Shown: positions 36,006 to 46,420, counted from the first letter of the stretch. The stretch is DNA of 64,000 nucleotides from Thermoanaerobacterium sp. RBIITD (GCF_900205865.1 NZ_LT906662.1:2989411-3053410), one strand, 5' to 3'. Numbers and translations are program-made. Notes: generated from the letters alone by a model not told the origin.

Positions 36006-37178
36006 TTGTTTAGAAGTTCAATAAAGTATTATAGAATTAAAAAACTATCATTTGTTTTACTATTAATTATGAATATAGTTTTTTATAAATGGCTTATTAC
36101 CGATGATATAAAGGTGTCAAATATAAATTTTGTTACAGAGGCATTTGCTGAGGAGTACAATAATATTAACGGCATTTTTATAACTGCTTTAAATTATTCA
36201 ATGCCCGTTGTCGATGTAGGCTATAAAACACAGGGTTATAATGGACAAGATTTGACAATAGCATCAATGCTTGATTTAAGTCAAAAAGATCCTCTTAAAA
36301 TCCTTAAATATCAGATACCTATTATTGCACAAATAAACAAAAACAATTCTAATAAAAGCAATGTAGTCCTTAATAATAGTATTGAACAAAAAAAATCTAA
36401 TTATTCGAATCAGGTTGAAATTATTACAAATAATTTACCAAAAACAGAACATAAAAAAAATATAAAACCACCGGATAAGCCATTGTTATTATTGTATCAT
36501 ACACATACAATGGAATCATACATTGCAACTGAGAAATATAAATATGTCGCTGCATATGGTTATGATAGGACAAATGATTTGAATTATAATATGGTTAAAG
36601 TTGGTGACTATTTGACAAATTATTTAGTAAACGACTATGGTGTAGGCGTTCTTCATGACCGTTCTATTCATGATTACAATTATGATTTATCTTACTATAA
36701 TTCCTCTTTGTCTGTCAAAAAATATATTAATGATAATCCATCGATTAAGGTTACGATTGATTTGCACCGCGATGGATATGGAAGTGTTATGCAACCAGGT
36801 GTTGATAGTATTCCGGCTTTGAATAGCCTTTCAAACCAAGCATACAGAAAAAAATATCTTATAAATATTAATGGACAAAATATTGCAAAGGTTCTATTTA
36901 TTATCGGTTCAAGAAGGACACAAGAAATGCAGGAAGACTGGAAAAAAAATTACGAATTTGCAAAACAAATTAGTGACAAATTAAATGAGCTATATCCAGG
37001 AATATCACTTGGTATAGAGATACATCAATATGCAGAATATAATCAGCATTTTTCGGAAAAGGGAATATTGATAGAGTTGGGCAGTAATTATAATACACTT
37101 GAAGAAGCACTTAATACTACCCCATATCTAGCAAGAGGAATTTATGAAGTTTTAAAAGATAATAAATTATTAAATTAA
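36006..37178 (+). CDS. spoIIP: Stage II sporulation protein P (peptidoglycan hydrolase)
   Basis: SpoIIP is an amidase and endopeptidase that, with SpoIID and SpoIIM, drives engulfment of the forespore. TTG 36006 is preferred: AGAGAGG lies 8 bases upstream, whereas GTG 35997 overlaps that site. The 390-residue protein has an N-terminal membrane anchor (KLSFVLLLIMNIVFYKWLI), a variable linker, and the catalytic domain with LLLYHTHTMESYIATE, VTIDLHRDGYG and the Glu of LGIEIHQYAEYNQHFSEKGI. It follows gpr as in Bacillus. Confidence 0.95.
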   Translation: MFRSSIKYYRIKKLSFVLLLIMNIVFYKWLITDDIKVSNINFVTEAFAEEYNNINGIFITALNYSMPVVDVGYKTQGYNGQDLTIASMLDLSQKDPLKILKYQIPIIAQINKNNSNKSNVVLNNSIEQKKSNYSNQVEIITNNLPKTEHKKNIKPPDKPLLLLYHTHTMESYIATEKYKYVAAYGYDRTNDLNYNMVKVGDYLTNYLVNDYGVGVLHDRSIHDYNYDLSYYNSSLSVKKYINDNPSIKVTIDLHRDGYGSVMQPGVDSIPALNSLSNQAYRKKYLININGQNIAKVLFIIGSRRTQEMQEDWKKNYEFAKQISDKLNELYPGISLGIEIHQYAEYNQHFSEKGILIELGSNYNTLEEALNTTPYLARGIYEVLKDNKLLN

Positions 37179-37206
37179 AGGAGGAGTTAGGTTTCCTCCC
37201 CTTTAG
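37179..37206 (+). terminator. Possible terminator after spoIIP
   Basis: GGAGGA pairs with TCCTCC around GTTAGGTT. The T-tract after it is short (CCCTTTAGC), so termination is uncertain. A second hairpin, AACCTTATATTTTTGAAAAA followed by TATAAGGTT (about 37216-37244), spans the end of cwlD. Confidence 0.45.
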
Positions 37207-37219
37207 CTTTACAAAAACC

Positions 37220-37933
37220 TTATATTTTTGAAAAATATAAGGTTATACCTTCTATAATGCTGTCTGACAATTTTGAAAGATATTCTTTACTTTGCAGGAG
37301 ATTTTTATCATCTTTATTAGTAATAAATCCCAGTTCTATTAAAACACCAGTTTTTTTTGCATTTGTCAGTAGGTAATAATCAGCTAAAGTTGGTTTTCTA
37401 TCAACACCCGTAGCATTATTTAATGATTTCTGAATTTCTTCAGCCAAGTAGTTGTTATTTTTATTGGTATTTGAATAAAAAACCATAGGTCCTTTGACAT
37501 GTGGGGCATTTGAAATTGCATTAACGTGAATGCTTAAATAGATGTCTATATTATTATCATTTATCATATTGACTCTAGCCTTTAGGTCTCTTCTATGTCT
37601 ATAATCATTGTCTTTATAAAAATTTTCAAGGGAAATATCTTTATCACGGGTCATAATAACATGTGCACCCTGTGAAATAAGTTTTGATTTAAGGATAAGG
37701 GATGCATTTAAATTTATATTTTTTTCCAATACGTTACCAGAATTTGTACCGCCATCTATACCTCCGTGCCCTGGATCTATAAGCACCGTTTTTCCTGACA
37801 ATGGTACTGAATATGAAAAAGCGTTAGAAAAAATACCATAAAATAACAAAGTCATGGTTAAGAGCACCATAACTATGGTAAAATATATATAAATATGCTT
37901 TTTATTAAGGTAGAAAACACGAATATTTTTCAA
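37220..37933 (-). CDS. cwlD: N-acetylmuramoyl-L-alanine amidase CwlD
   Basis: CwlD helps make the muramic delta-lactam of spore cortex. The 237-residue protein has one N-terminal membrane helix (HIYIYFTIVMVLLTMTLLFY) and an Amidase_3 domain: VLIDPGHGGIDGGTNSGN with the first zinc His, EKNINLNASLILKSKL, IDIYLSIHVNAISN with the second His, and VLIELGFITNKDDKNLL with the catalytic Glu. TTG 37933 is used because GGAGG lies 8 bases upstream; an in-frame TTG at 37948 overlaps that site. It is convergent with spoIIP. Confidence 0.92.
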   Translation of the reverse strand: MKNIRVFYLNKKHIYIYFTIVMVLLTMTLLFYGIFSNAFSYSVPLSGKTVLIDPGHGGIDGGTNSGNVLEKNINLNASLILKSKLISQGAHVIMTRDKDISLENFYKDNDYRHRRDLKARVNMINDNNIDIYLSIHVNAISNAPHVKGPMVFYSNTNKNNNYLAEEIQKSLNNATGVDRKPTLADYYLLTNAKKTGVLIELGFITNKDDKNLLQSKEYLSKLSDSIIEGITLYFSKI

Positions 37934-38047
37934 TTTAATTGCCTCCAATCTATAAATATATATTCAGAAAAACGGAGGTTTATTATACTTGATATTTTTA
38001 AAAATATTAGCTAAAATTAATATTTGTGAATAAATTAGGAGGGAACT

Positions 38048-40243
38048 ATGAAAAGCCGTTTTAAATATATTTTGATTTTTTTGCTATTATTTTCGTGTAT
38101 ATATTCGGTTAGTTATGCTAAAACAGATGTTAGCAATAAAAAGGTCATTGTGTTCATAATAAACAGAGTAACACTTAATGATTATATACAAAATGATTTA
38201 CCTAATATAAAAAACTTGATAAATCGTGGAGCATATGGATTGATGACAGTTAATTCTGATGGCGGAAGGTCTGCCGAAAATGTGTTTATGACAATAGGTA
38301 CCGGTACAAGGGCACTAGGATCAGGTTCAGCATCTTTAAACTATAATTCTGAGGAAATTGTCGATAGTGAGAAGGCATCAATTTTATTTGAAAGAAATTC
38401 TGGTATTGTGCCAAGAAATGGAAATATTTTAAATCTAGATATTGCACAGATAAAAAGGAACAATATGAAAAGTAATCATATTGTAAAACCAGGTCTTCTT
38501 GGAGAACTTCTTGAGGAAAATGGTTATAATATTGCTGTTTTTGGGAATGAAGATACAGATAAGGAAATAAAAAGATTTGCTCCATTAATTGGAATGGATT
38601 ATAATGGCATAGTACCATATGGTGATGTAAGCACTGATATTTTAAAAAGAGAACCTTTAAGCCCATTTGGCATAACTTTGGATTATAATGTAATTTATAA
38701 TAAATACAATGCAATAAAAGATACGTTAAATTTGACTATTTTTGATTTGGGTGATACTGCTAGAGCAAATGACTATCAGAATTATGCATTGGATAAAGTA
38801 AACATAATGAATAGAAAAAAAGCTTTGATAAATGCTGATAATTTTATAGGCGAAATTATAAAAGTTAATGACAAAAATACACTTTACATGGTTATAACAC
38901 CGCTTCCACCTACAAAAGAAATGAGTCAAAATGATTTTCTTACACCTGTTATAATGTATGGACCTGGCATTAATCATGGTAAATTTATTACGTCGGATAC
39001 TACGAAGAGAATAGGCGTTGTAACAAATATGGATATTTTACCAACGGTATTAAATTACTTTGGCATAGAAGTACCTTCTTTTGTGACGGGGCATCAATTA
39101 TATGCTTCTAAGGTTGATGGCAATTTAAAATTGCTACAAAAAATAGAAGAGCAGCTTACATACAATTATACATACAGGACGCCATTTTTAAAAACATATG
39201 TAGCTTTGCAGATAATAATATTAATACTTTCATCAGTTACACTTATTTTTTTAAAGAAGTATTCTGTGTATATGAAGCCTTTACTATTTTTTGTATCAGT
39301 TATACCTTTAAGTTTTTTACTATTGCCATTATTTGATTATACAAAGGTATCAAGCAGCTTAGCAGGTGTTCTTTTCTTGACAGCAATTTTTATCTTTGCA
39401 ATATATAAAATAAGCTCTATAAGCCATTATTACTACGCAGTGATTGCATTTATAACGACTGTTACTTTGCTTATCGATATGATGACGGGGAGTTTTCTAC
39501 TTAAAAATTCATTTTTAAGTTATGATGTTATTGCTGGCGCAAGATTTTATGGTATAGGCAATGAATATATGGGTGTTCTAATAGGTGGTACTTTATGCTT
39601 TACGACACTATCTTTTGAAAGATTTAATATTAAAAAACCTATTTTTATCATAACAGCTTTTATATATTTAATTGTGTTTTATTTTATAGCCGCTCCCAAC
39701 ATGGGCACAAACGTGGGTGGTGGTATTGCAGCATTTGCTGCTTTTTCAACTGCGATTTTGCTTTTATCAGGAAAAAAGTTAAATTTAAAAAATGCTATAT
39801 CAATCATAATTGGTATTTTTGCATTGATTTTGATTTTATTTTATATCGATTCACTAAGGCCTGTATCTCAACAAACACATATAGGACAGACTTTTAATTT
39901 AATAAAAGGATATGGCTTAAATCCGTTATTTAAAATTTTTGCACGAAAGCTAAGTATGAACATGAAATTATTTAGGTATTCTATATGGAGTAAAGTACTA
40001 ATAACGCTTATAATTGTCCTTTTTGTGTTGTTTTATAAACCAATCGGTGTTATGAAAAACTTTTTAAAAAACCATAAATATGTATATATTTGTTTTTTCT
40101 CAACAATAATAGGAAGCATATTTGCACTTGTTTTTAACGACTCTGGTGTTGTTGCTGCCGCAACAATGATGGTTTATACTGGACCTATGATTGTACACTT
40201 TATTATTGATGAATTAGAACATGATAATGAGGAAAAAGGATGA
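38048..40243 (+). CDS. Membrane protein with alkaline-phosphatase-superfamily-like domain
   Basis: I recognise the fold only in part. The 731 residues have a signal or anchor segment (YILIFLLLFSCIYSVSYA), an extracytoplasmic domain to about 370, and about ten membrane helices after that. The outer domain follows the alkaline phosphatase superfamily: VIVFIINRVTLNDYIQNDLP, LINRGAYGLMTVNSDGGRSA and NMDILPTVLNYFGIEVPSF. But the first metal Asp appears as Asn (IINRV) and no SDHG-type Asp-His pair is seen where MVITPLPPTKE stands, so catalysis is doubtful. AATTAGGAGGGA precedes the ATG. It is 6 bases before a glycosyltransferase gene, suggesting an envelope glycan or lipid role. Confidence 0.65.
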   Translation: MKSRFKYILIFLLLFSCIYSVSYAKTDVSNKKVIVFIINRVTLNDYIQNDLPNIKNLINRGAYGLMTVNSDGGRSAENVFMTIGTGTRALGSGSASLNYNSEEIVDSEKASILFERNSGIVPRNGNILNLDIAQIKRNNMKSNHIVKPGLLGELLEENGYNIAVFGNEDTDKEIKRFAPLIGMDYNGIVPYGDVSTDILKREPLSPFGITLDYNVIYNKYNAIKDTLNLTIFDLGDTARANDYQNYALDKVNIMNRKKALINADNFIGEIIKVNDKNTLYMVITPLPPTKEMSQNDFLTPVIMYGPGINHGKFITSDTTKRIGVVTNMDILPTVLNYFGIEVPSFVTGHQLYASKVDGNLKLLQKIEEQLTYNYTYRTPFLKTYVALQIIILILSSVTLIFLKKYSVYMKPLLFFVSVIPLSFLLLPLFDYTKVSSSLAGVLFLTAIFIFAIYKISSISHYYYAVIAFITTVTLLIDMMTGSFLLKNSFLSYDVIAGARFYGIGNEYMGVLIGGTLCFTTLSFERFNIKKPIFIITAFIYLIVFYFIAAPNMGTNVGGGIAAFAAFSTAILLLSGKKLNLKNAISIIIGIFALILILFYIDSLRPVSQQTHIGQTFNLIKGYGLNPLFKIFARKLSMNMKLFRYSIWSKVLITLIIVLFVLFYKPIGVMKNFLKNHKYVYICFFSTIIGSIFALVFNDSGVVAAATMMVYTGPMIVHFIIDELEHDNEEKG

Positions 40244-40249
40244 TTTAAA

Positions 40250-41383
40250 ATGGAGAAGATTAAAGTAATGCATATAATAAGAAGAGCGGAGGGCGGCATG
40301 AAAAAGCATTTATTATCAATATTAAATAACCTTGATAAAAATAAGTATGAAGTAGCAGTAGGATGTAATTTTGATGTTAATACTGTAAATAATTTAAAAG
40401 AAAATGGAATTAAGGTATTTGACATCGATATTTGCGATGGATTGAACCCTTCGAAGGACCTAAAGTCAATCATAAAATTAAGGGAAATTATAAAAGAATT
40501 TAAACCAGAAATAATTCATTTTCACGGTTCAAAAGCGTCTCTTGTAGGTAGAATAGCATGTATTGGACTGAATTTAAAAATAGTAATTACAATACATAAT
40601 TTTCCTGATTATTATAATATGAATTTATTGAAAAAAAATATCTACCTGTTTTTAAATAGATACTTAAATAAACGAACATCTAAAATTATTACAGTTTCTA
40701 ATGCTTTAAAAAATGAAATAGAAGGGGTTGAGGCCGTAAACCCGAATAAAATAAAAACCATATATAACTGTGTAGATATATCTTCATACAAAGGCAATCC
40801 ATCATTGGATTTAAGGAAAGAATACAATATCGATTCTAATACTTTGATAATTGGATGTATATCAAGACTTATACCATCAAAAGGAGTTCAAGACCTAATA
40901 AATGCATTGGCATTAATTAAAAATGAAATTAATCTTTTTGTTTTCATAGCGGGTGACGGACCATATCTTGAAGATTTAAAAAGCATGATAAAAGATATGA
41001 AACTTGATAATATAGAATTTTTGGGATATAGGGATGACATACCAGACTTTTTAAGAAACATAGACATTTTTGTTTTGCCATCATATAGTGAAGGTTTTGG
41101 GCTTTCTGTTGCTGAAGCAATGTTTTTAGAAAAACCAGTTATTGCAACAGATGTTGGGGGAATACCTGAAATTATAAAGAATAATGTAAATGGGTTAATT
41201 GTTAAGCCAGGTAAACCACAAGAATTAGCTGTTGCTATAAAAAAACTTGCAAGCGATGAAAGAATGAGGAAAGAATTTTCTCTAAAAGGCAAAGAATATG
41301 TTATAAATAATTTTTCACGGGAAAAAATGTTAAATGAGATCGACTTTATATATGATAGCCTTAGGAGGAAAATAAAAACTTGA
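40250..41383 (+). CDS. Glycosyltransferase, GT4 family
   Basis: This 377-residue GT-B enzyme starts KVMHIIRRAEGGMKKHLLSI, where the Gly-rich loop binds the acceptor side, has SRLIPSKGVQDLINAL at the linker, and the nucleotide-sugar motif SYSEGFGLSVAEAMFLEKPV (EX7E) near residue 283, followed by ATDVGGIPEIIKNNVNGL. It is predicted to be cytoplasmic, with an unknown sugar donor and acceptor. It lies between the AP-like membrane protein gene (6 bases) and a small membrane protein gene (4-base overlap), so these three form one unit. Confidence 0.9.
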   Translation: MEKIKVMHIIRRAEGGMKKHLLSILNNLDKNKYEVAVGCNFDVNTVNNLKENGIKVFDIDICDGLNPSKDLKSIIKLREIIKEFKPEIIHFHGSKASLVGRIACIGLNLKIVITIHNFPDYYNMNLLKKNIYLFLNRYLNKRTSKIITVSNALKNEIEGVEAVNPNKIKTIYNCVDISSYKGNPSLDLRKEYNIDSNTLIIGCISRLIPSKGVQDLINALALIKNEINLFVFIAGDGPYLEDLKSMIKDMKLDNIEFLGYRDDIPDFLRNIDIFVLPSYSEGFGLSVAEAMFLEKPVIATDVGGIPEIIKNNVNGLIVKPGKPQELAVAIKKLASDERMRKEFSLKGKEYVINNFSREKMLNEIDFIYDSLRRKIKT

Positions 41384-41640
41384 GCAGAGTAGAAAAAAAA
41401 AGAAAAAAACTTAATAGAAGAAGACTTTTATACATATGTATTTTTGCCTATATCATATTTATTATATCATGCTTATTTGCCGTAAATTTTGCATTTAATA
41501 CGTTAAGTACAGGTGAAGTAAAACAAACGCTTTTTAAAATGAGTTATAAAAGAAATATCATTTATTTTACTGTTTTTGGTGAAGAGAAGTATGTATCATT
41601 AAAAGGCGTCTTTGATATTTTCAAATCCCTTTATAACTGA
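41380..41640 (+). CDS. Small single-helix membrane protein, unknown
   Basis: The 86-residue product has a very basic N-terminus ([14 protein letters not shown]), one long hydrophobic helix ([20 protein letters not shown]) and a short outer domain of about 45 residues. By the positive-inside rule the C-terminus is outside. I know no family. TTG 41380 overlaps the glycosyltransferase stop, and TTAGGAGG lies 10 bases before it, so it is the third gene of the unit. It does not contain LysM, SPOR or other obvious motifs. Confidence 0.6.
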   Translation: MSRVEKKRKKLNRRRLLYICIFAYIIFIISCLFAVNFAFNTLSTGEVKQTLFKMSYKRNIIYFTVFGEEKYVSLKGVFDIFKSLYN

Positions 41641-41684
41641 TTTCTTTATGTTATAATAATATTATGTTAAAGAGGAGGTTTGAA

Positions 41685-43502
41685 ATGTCGAAGGGTAAAA
41701 AGAAGAACATAAGAAATTTTTGCATTATTGCACATATTGACCATGGTAAATCAACATTAGCAGATAGATTAATTGAGAAGACTGGAGTATTGACTGAAAG
41801 AGAGATGGAAGAACAGGTTCTTGATAGTATGGACCTTGAGCGTGAGAGAGGAATAACTATTAAACTTCAGCCTGTGAGGCTAATATATAAAGCTAAAAAT
41901 GGCCAAGAGTATGAATTAAACCTTATCGATACACCTGGGCATGTCGATTTTACTTATGAAGTATCAAGAAGTATTGCTGCATGTGAAGGGGCATTGCTTG
42001 TTGTTGATGCTACACAGGGTATAGAGGCACAGACATTAGCAAATGTATATCTTGCGTTAGAACATGACTTAGAAATAGTTCCTGTGATAAATAAAATAGA
42101 CCTTCCATCAGCGGATCCTGATTTTGTTAAGAAAGAAATTGAAGATGTTATAGGCATTGATACAGAAGAAGCAATACTTACGTCGGCAAAAGAGGGAATA
42201 GGAATTGATGATGTCCTTGAAGCCATAGTAAAAAAGATACCGGAACCCTCAGGTGATCCGGATATGCCACTTAAGGCATTGATATTCGATTCATATTATG
42301 ATAATTATAAAGGTGCAATTAGCTTTGTAAGGATATTTGACGGTTCTGTAAAACAAGGCGACAAAATAAAAATGATGTCGTCAGGTAAAGAATTTGAGGT
42401 AACAGAAGTTGGTATCTTTAGACCAAATTTAAGTTCTGTTGATATTCTCAATGCAGGTGATGTAGGATATATAGCTGCTAGTATAAAAAATGTAAGTGAT
42501 ACAAGGGTTGGCGATACAATTACGAATGCCGAAAATCCTGCATCAGAACCATTACCTGGATATAAAAAGGTTACACCAATGGTTTATTGCGGAATATATC
42601 CTGCAGAAGGTGAAGATTATGAGAACTTGAAGGATGCACTTTTAAAACTGCAATTAAATGATGCATCACTTACTTTTGAACCGGATACATCGGCAGCCCT
42701 TGGCTTTGGGTTTAGATGTGGTTTCTTAGGTTTATTGCATATGGATATAGTGCAGGAAAGGCTTGAAAGAGAGTATAATTTAAATCTTGTTACAACAGCA
42801 CCTGGCGTTATATACAAAGTATATAAGACAAATGGTGAAATATTAGAACTTGACAATCCTGCTAATTTGCCTGAACAAACTGAAATTGATCATATAGAAG
42901 AACCGATAATCGATGCTACGATTATGTCTCCGACTGACTATGTTGGACCAATTATGGAATTATGCCAAGATAGAAGAGGCATATATAAAGGTATGGATTA
43001 TCTTGAACCTACGAGGGTTTTGATAAAATATGACATGCCATTAAATGAAATTATATACGACTTTTTTGATGCGCTTAAATCAAGAACAAAGGGATATGCT
43101 TCATTGGATTATGAGCTTAAAGGGTATAAAGCATCAGACCTAGTAAAACTTGATATACTTATAAATGGTGAAATGGTTGATGCTCTTTCAATGATAGTTC
43201 ATAAGGATAAAGCATATGAAAGAGCAAGAAAGATGACAGAGAAATTAAAAGAAAGCATACCAAGGCACCTTTTTGAAATTCCCATTCAGGCAGCCATAGG
43301 TTCTAAGATAATAGCGAGGGAAACTGTAAAAGCTTTAAGAAAGAACGTCCTTGCGAAATGCTATGGTGGCGATATAACGAGGAAAAAGAAGCTCTTAGAA
43401 AAGCAAAAAGAAGGTAAAAAGCGTATGAGGCAGATTGGCAAGGTTGAAATACCTCAAGAGGCATTTATGTCAATATTAAAGCTCGATGATGACAATGGTT
43501 AG
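41685..43502 (+). CDS. lepA: Elongation factor 4 (LepA)
   Basis: EF4 is a ribosomal GTPase thought to back-translocate or remodel stalled ribosomes. The 605 residues from ATG 41685 include [60 protein letters not shown], and the EF4-specific C-terminal domain with [20 protein letters not shown]. The ATG at 41664 is in frame but its AGAGGAGG is 7 bases before 41685, so the shorter form is right. It overlaps hemW by 17 bases. Confidence 0.97.
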   Translation: MSKGKKKNIRNFCIIAHIDHGKSTLADRLIEKTGVLTEREMEEQVLDSMDLERERGITIKLQPVRLIYKAKNGQEYELNLIDTPGHVDFTYEVSRSIAACEGALLVVDATQGIEAQTLANVYLALEHDLEIVPVINKIDLPSADPDFVKKEIEDVIGIDTEEAILTSAKEGIGIDDVLEAIVKKIPEPSGDPDMPLKALIFDSYYDNYKGAISFVRIFDGSVKQGDKIKMMSSGKEFEVTEVGIFRPNLSSVDILNAGDVGYIAASIKNVSDTRVGDTITNAENPASEPLPGYKKVTPMVYCGIYPAEGEDYENLKDALLKLQLNDASLTFEPDTSAALGFGFRCGFLGLLHMDIVQERLEREYNLNLVTTAPGVIYKVYKTNGEILELDNPANLPEQTEIDHIEEPIIDATIMSPTDYVGPIMELCQDRRGIYKGMDYLEPTRVLIKYDMPLNEIIYDFFDALKSRTKGYASLDYELKGYKASDLVKLDILINGEMVDALSMIVHKDKAYERARKMTEKLKESIPRHLFEIPIQAAIGSKIIARETVKALRKNVLAKCYGGDITRKKKLLEKQKEGKKRMRQIGKVEIPQEAFMSILKLDDDNG

Positions 43503-44625
43503 TTCGGGAATATATATTCATATACCATTTTGTAAAAAGAAATGTTACTATTGCGATTTTAATTCATATGCCGGCCAAGACAAGATTTTTGAAATATATA
43601 AAGAAACTATAATAAGGGAAATAGAAAATAGAAAAGATTCTTTAAGGGGACCATTTTCTTCAATATACATAGGAGGAGGTACACCCAACATACTTCCTCC
43701 AGAGTATATAGAGGAAATATTAAATGTGGTATATAAATATTATAACATTAGCAAAGATGCTGAAATATCAATTGAATTAAATCCGGGATTAATAGATGAA
43801 AATAAGCTTAAAATATATAGAAGATGTCATATAAATAGGGTAAGTATAGGACTTCAGGCATGGCAAGACAATTTACTAAAGAAAATTGGGAGATTGCATA
43901 CAATTAATGAATTCATTGATAATTATAAACTTACAGAGGAATACTTTGATAATATAAATATAGATCTCATGTATGCTCTTCCAGAGCAGACATTTGATGA
44001 TTGGAAAGAGACATTATTAAATACAATAGAATTAAAACCTACTCATATTTCTTGCTATGGGTTAATTCTTGAAGAAGGCACCCTGTTTTATAGACTTTTT
44101 AAAAGTAAAAAAATAATGTTACATGATGATGAATATGAAATGATGCTTTTTCACTATGCGATAAGTTTTTTAAAGCAAAATGGCTATACCCATTATGAAA
44201 TATCAAATTATTCTTTACCGGGTTATGAATGTAGACATAATATATTGTATTGGAAGGCTTTACACTATATCGGTTTTGGTCCCGGTGCATATTCATATAT
44301 AGGTGATATGCGTAAAGGAAATGTAAAAGATATTAAAACATACATTGAAATGATAAATAAAGATGGCTTTGCATTTGATGATATAGATGCACTTGATATA
44401 AAAGACAAAATGGCAGAATTTATGTTTTTAGGTCTTAGAATGATGAAAGGTGTATGTGATAAAGACTTTATTATGAGATTTGGAAAAAGCATGTTTACTG
44501 TATATAAAGATTCAATAGAAAAAAATATTGAATTAAATCTTTTAGAAAGAGAAGGGGATACCATACATTTAACTCAAAAGGGTATAGACATTTCTAATAA
44601 TGTATTTGAGGATTTTTTACTTTAA
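43486..44625 (+). CDS. hemW: Radical SAM heme chaperone HemW
   Basis: The 379-residue protein is HemN-like but of the HemW type: [20 protein letters not shown] carries the CxxxCxxC cluster motif and lacks the extra Cys of true coproporphyrinogen oxidases (CxxxCxxCxC). [36 protein letters not shown] and [16 protein letters not shown] follow. HemW binds heme and hands it to partner proteins. ATGs at 43486, 43489 and 43495 are all possible; none has a strong site, so translation probably relies on coupling to lepA. The order lepA-hemW-hrcA is standard in Firmicutes. Confidence 0.92.
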   Translation: MMTMVSSGIYIHIPFCKKKCYYCDFNSYAGQDKIFEIYKETIIREIENRKDSLRGPFSSIYIGGGTPNILPPEYIEEILNVVYKYYNISKDAEISIELNPGLIDENKLKIYRRCHINRVSIGLQAWQDNLLKKIGRLHTINEFIDNYKLTEEYFDNINIDLMYALPEQTFDDWKETLLNTIELKPTHISCYGLILEEGTLFYRLFKSKKIMLHDDEYEMMLFHYAISFLKQNGYTHYEISNYSLPGYECRHNILYWKALHYIGFGPGAYSYIGDMRKGNVKDIKTYIEMINKDGFAFDDIDALDIKDKMAEFMFLGLRMMKGVCDKDFIMRFGKSMFTVYKDSIEKNIELNLLEREGDTIHLTQKGIDISNNVFEDFLL

Positions 44626-44630
44626 AAGTA

Positions 44631-44659
44631 TTGACAAATATCCACAATAGTGGTATTTT
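44631..44659 (+). promoter_or_regulatory. Promoter of the hrcA-dnaK operon
   Basis: TTGACA (44631-44636) and TATTTT (44654-44659) are 17 bases apart, right after hemW. The CIRCE operator begins 11 bases downstream of the -10 box. Confidence 0.78.
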
Positions 44660-44670
44660 TAAATCGTGAA

Positions 44671-44697
44671 TTAGCACTCTCTTAATAAGAGTGCTAA
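44671..44697 (+). promoter_or_regulatory. CIRCE operator (HrcA binding site)
   Basis: TTAGCACTC (44671-44679), nine bases, GAGTGCTAA (44689-44697): a perfect CIRCE element. HrcA binds it to repress heat-shock genes, here its own operon. Confidence 0.98.
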
Positions 44698-44720
44698 TAA
44701 TAGAATTTGGGGTGGTGAAT

Positions 44721-45755
44721 ATGCCGTTAGATGATAGGAAGAGAAAAATTTTAGAGGCGATTATTAATGACTATATTTTGACGGCAGAACCAATTGGATC
44801 GAGGACTATTGCAAAGCGCTATAATCTTGGTATAAGTCCTGCTACTATAAGAAACGAAATGGCTGATTTAGAAGAAATGGGCTATCTTGAACAGCCACAT
44901 ACATCAGCAGGAAGAGTACCATCTGATAAAGGATATAGATTTTACGTTAATAATATAATAGAGCATTATTTGAATGAAAGATATAATAATAAATTTAATA
45001 TTTTTAATGAAATGTTTGCGGAAATTGATGAAATAGTTAAAAAGTATGCGCGAATTTTATCAAACATGACAAATCATACTATTGTTGTGAAAATGCCAAA
45101 GATCAACGAAAACACTATAAAAAGAGTACAGATTATGCCTGTGGATTCTAATAAAATCATACTTCTTGTCATAACAGAGTCCGGTATAATCAAGAATTAT
45201 CTTATCAATTTAAAAGAAAATATAGATGGTAGTCTTTTTGAGTTTTTAAATAACCTTATAAATAATAAGGTTACCGGCAAACGTGAAAAAGAAGTAAATA
45301 ATGATTTAAAGAATGAGATTAAAAGGGAATCGGGTAATGCAAAAAGCATCATAGATGAAATTACAGAAACAATAATAAATGGACTTAAGCAAATGGACGA
45401 AACCGAATTGTATTCTGAGGGAACTTCCAATATATTAAATTTCCCTGAGTACAGAGACCTTATAAAAGCTAGGATGTTTTTTGACCTTATTGAAAATAAA
45501 GAAATAATGAATACAATTTTGGAGCCTGATGATGATTTGATTGATGTAACAATAGGCAGCGAAAATAAGTTTGAAGAAATGAAAGATCTTAGCATTATAA
45601 AATCCACGTATAAGATAAATGGTGAGACTGTTGGTACTTTCGGCATTATAGGACCTACTAGGATGAATTATAAGAAATTGATTAATGAGATAAATACTAT
45701 GTCTAAGGAACTATCAAGAGTATTATCATATATATATAAAGATGATAAGAGGTGA
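44721..45755 (+). CDS. hrcA: Heat-inducible transcription repressor HrcA
   Basis: HrcA represses the heat-shock operon by binding CIRCE and needs GroEL for activity. The 344-residue protein has the winged helix LDDRKRKILEAIINDYILTA then EPIGSRTIAKRYNLGISPAT and the signature ADLEEMGYLEQPHTSAGRVP. The GAF-like domain ends with GTFGIIGPTRMNYKKLINEI. ATG 44721 follows GGGGTGGTG; a frame from 44691 begins inside CIRCE and is rejected. It overlaps the region of the grpE start. Confidence 0.97.
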   Translation: MPLDDRKRKILEAIINDYILTAEPIGSRTIAKRYNLGISPATIRNEMADLEEMGYLEQPHTSAGRVPSDKGYRFYVNNIIEHYLNERYNNKFNIFNEMFAEIDEIVKKYARILSNMTNHTIVVKMPKINENTIKRVQIMPVDSNKIILLVITESGIIKNYLINLKENIDGSLFEFLNNLINNKVTGKREKEVNNDLKNEIKRESGNAKSIIDEITETIINGLKQMDETELYSEGTSNILNFPEYRDLIKARMFFDLIENKEIMNTILEPDDDLIDVTIGSENKFEEMKDLSIIKSTYKINGETVGTFGIIGPTRMNYKKLINEINTMSKELSRVLSYIYKDDKR

Positions 45756-45760
45756 AATCT

Positions 45761-46420
45761 GTGGAAAACGAGAAAGATACAATAAAGCAAGAAAATAATG
45801 AAGAAGATTTAAGTACAAATACACCTGTGCAAGATGAAAATATATCAAATATAATAATTAATGACGCTGAAGAAGATGACAAACAAAGAGATTTTGATAA
45901 GCAAAACGAAGAAAAAGATTTAAAAAAAGAGGAAGAAAAAGAAAATAGCATAAGTGAAGGAGAAATTGAAGAATTGAAGAAAATCCTTAAACGAAAAGAG
46001 GAAGAGGCCAATGAATACTTGGCACTCGCACAAAGGCTTAAAGCGGAATTTGAAAATTACCGGAAGAGAACAGAAAAAGAAAAGGGTGATCTCGTAGAAT
46101 ATGGCAAGGAAAAGGTGCTAACTCAAATACTTCCTGTGATTGATAATTTCGAAAGAGCACTAGCAAGCCAAGCAAGTGATAGCACATCTTTTAAAGAGGG
46201 TGTTGAGCTTATATACAGGCAATTCAAGGATGTGTTAGAAAAGACAGGTGTCAAGGAAATAGATGCCTTGGGCCAAATTTTTGATCCATATAAGCATCAT
46301 GCAGTAATGCAAGAGGAAGTTGAAGGCAAAAAAGAAAATGAAATCATTGAAGTTTTGCAAAAAGGATATACATTTAATAATAAAGTAATAAGACCAAGTA
46401 TGGTTAAAGTAGCAAAATAA
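45761..46420 (+). CDS. grpE: Nucleotide exchange factor GrpE
   Basis: GrpE speeds ADP release from DnaK. The 219-residue protein has a long acidic, disordered N-terminus (to about residue 70), a coiled coil with AQRLKAEFENYRKRTEKEKG, and a C-terminal head with IDALGQIFDPYKHHAVMQEE and KVIRPSMVKVAK. The start is GTG: 45761 has the best spacing from AAGAGGTGA, though GTG 45752, overlapping the hrcA stop, is in frame. The acidic extension is longer than in E. coli GrpE. Confidence 0.95.
   Translation: MENEKDTIKQENNEEDLSTNTPVQDENISNIIINDAEEDDKQRDFDKQNEEKDLKKEEEKENSISEGEIEELKKILKRKEEEANEYLALAQRLKAEFENYRKRTEKEKGDLVEYGKEKVLTQILPVIDNFERALASQASDSTSFKEGVELIYRQFKDVLEKTGVKEIDALGQIFDPYKHHAVMQEEVEGKKENEIIEVLQKGYTFNNKVIRPSMVKVAK

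Noticed and set aside
43486-44625. Oxygen-independent coproporphyrinogen III oxidase (HemN)
   Set aside because: The cluster motif is CxxxCxxCDF without the following Cys of HemN, and the position after lepA is that of hemW.
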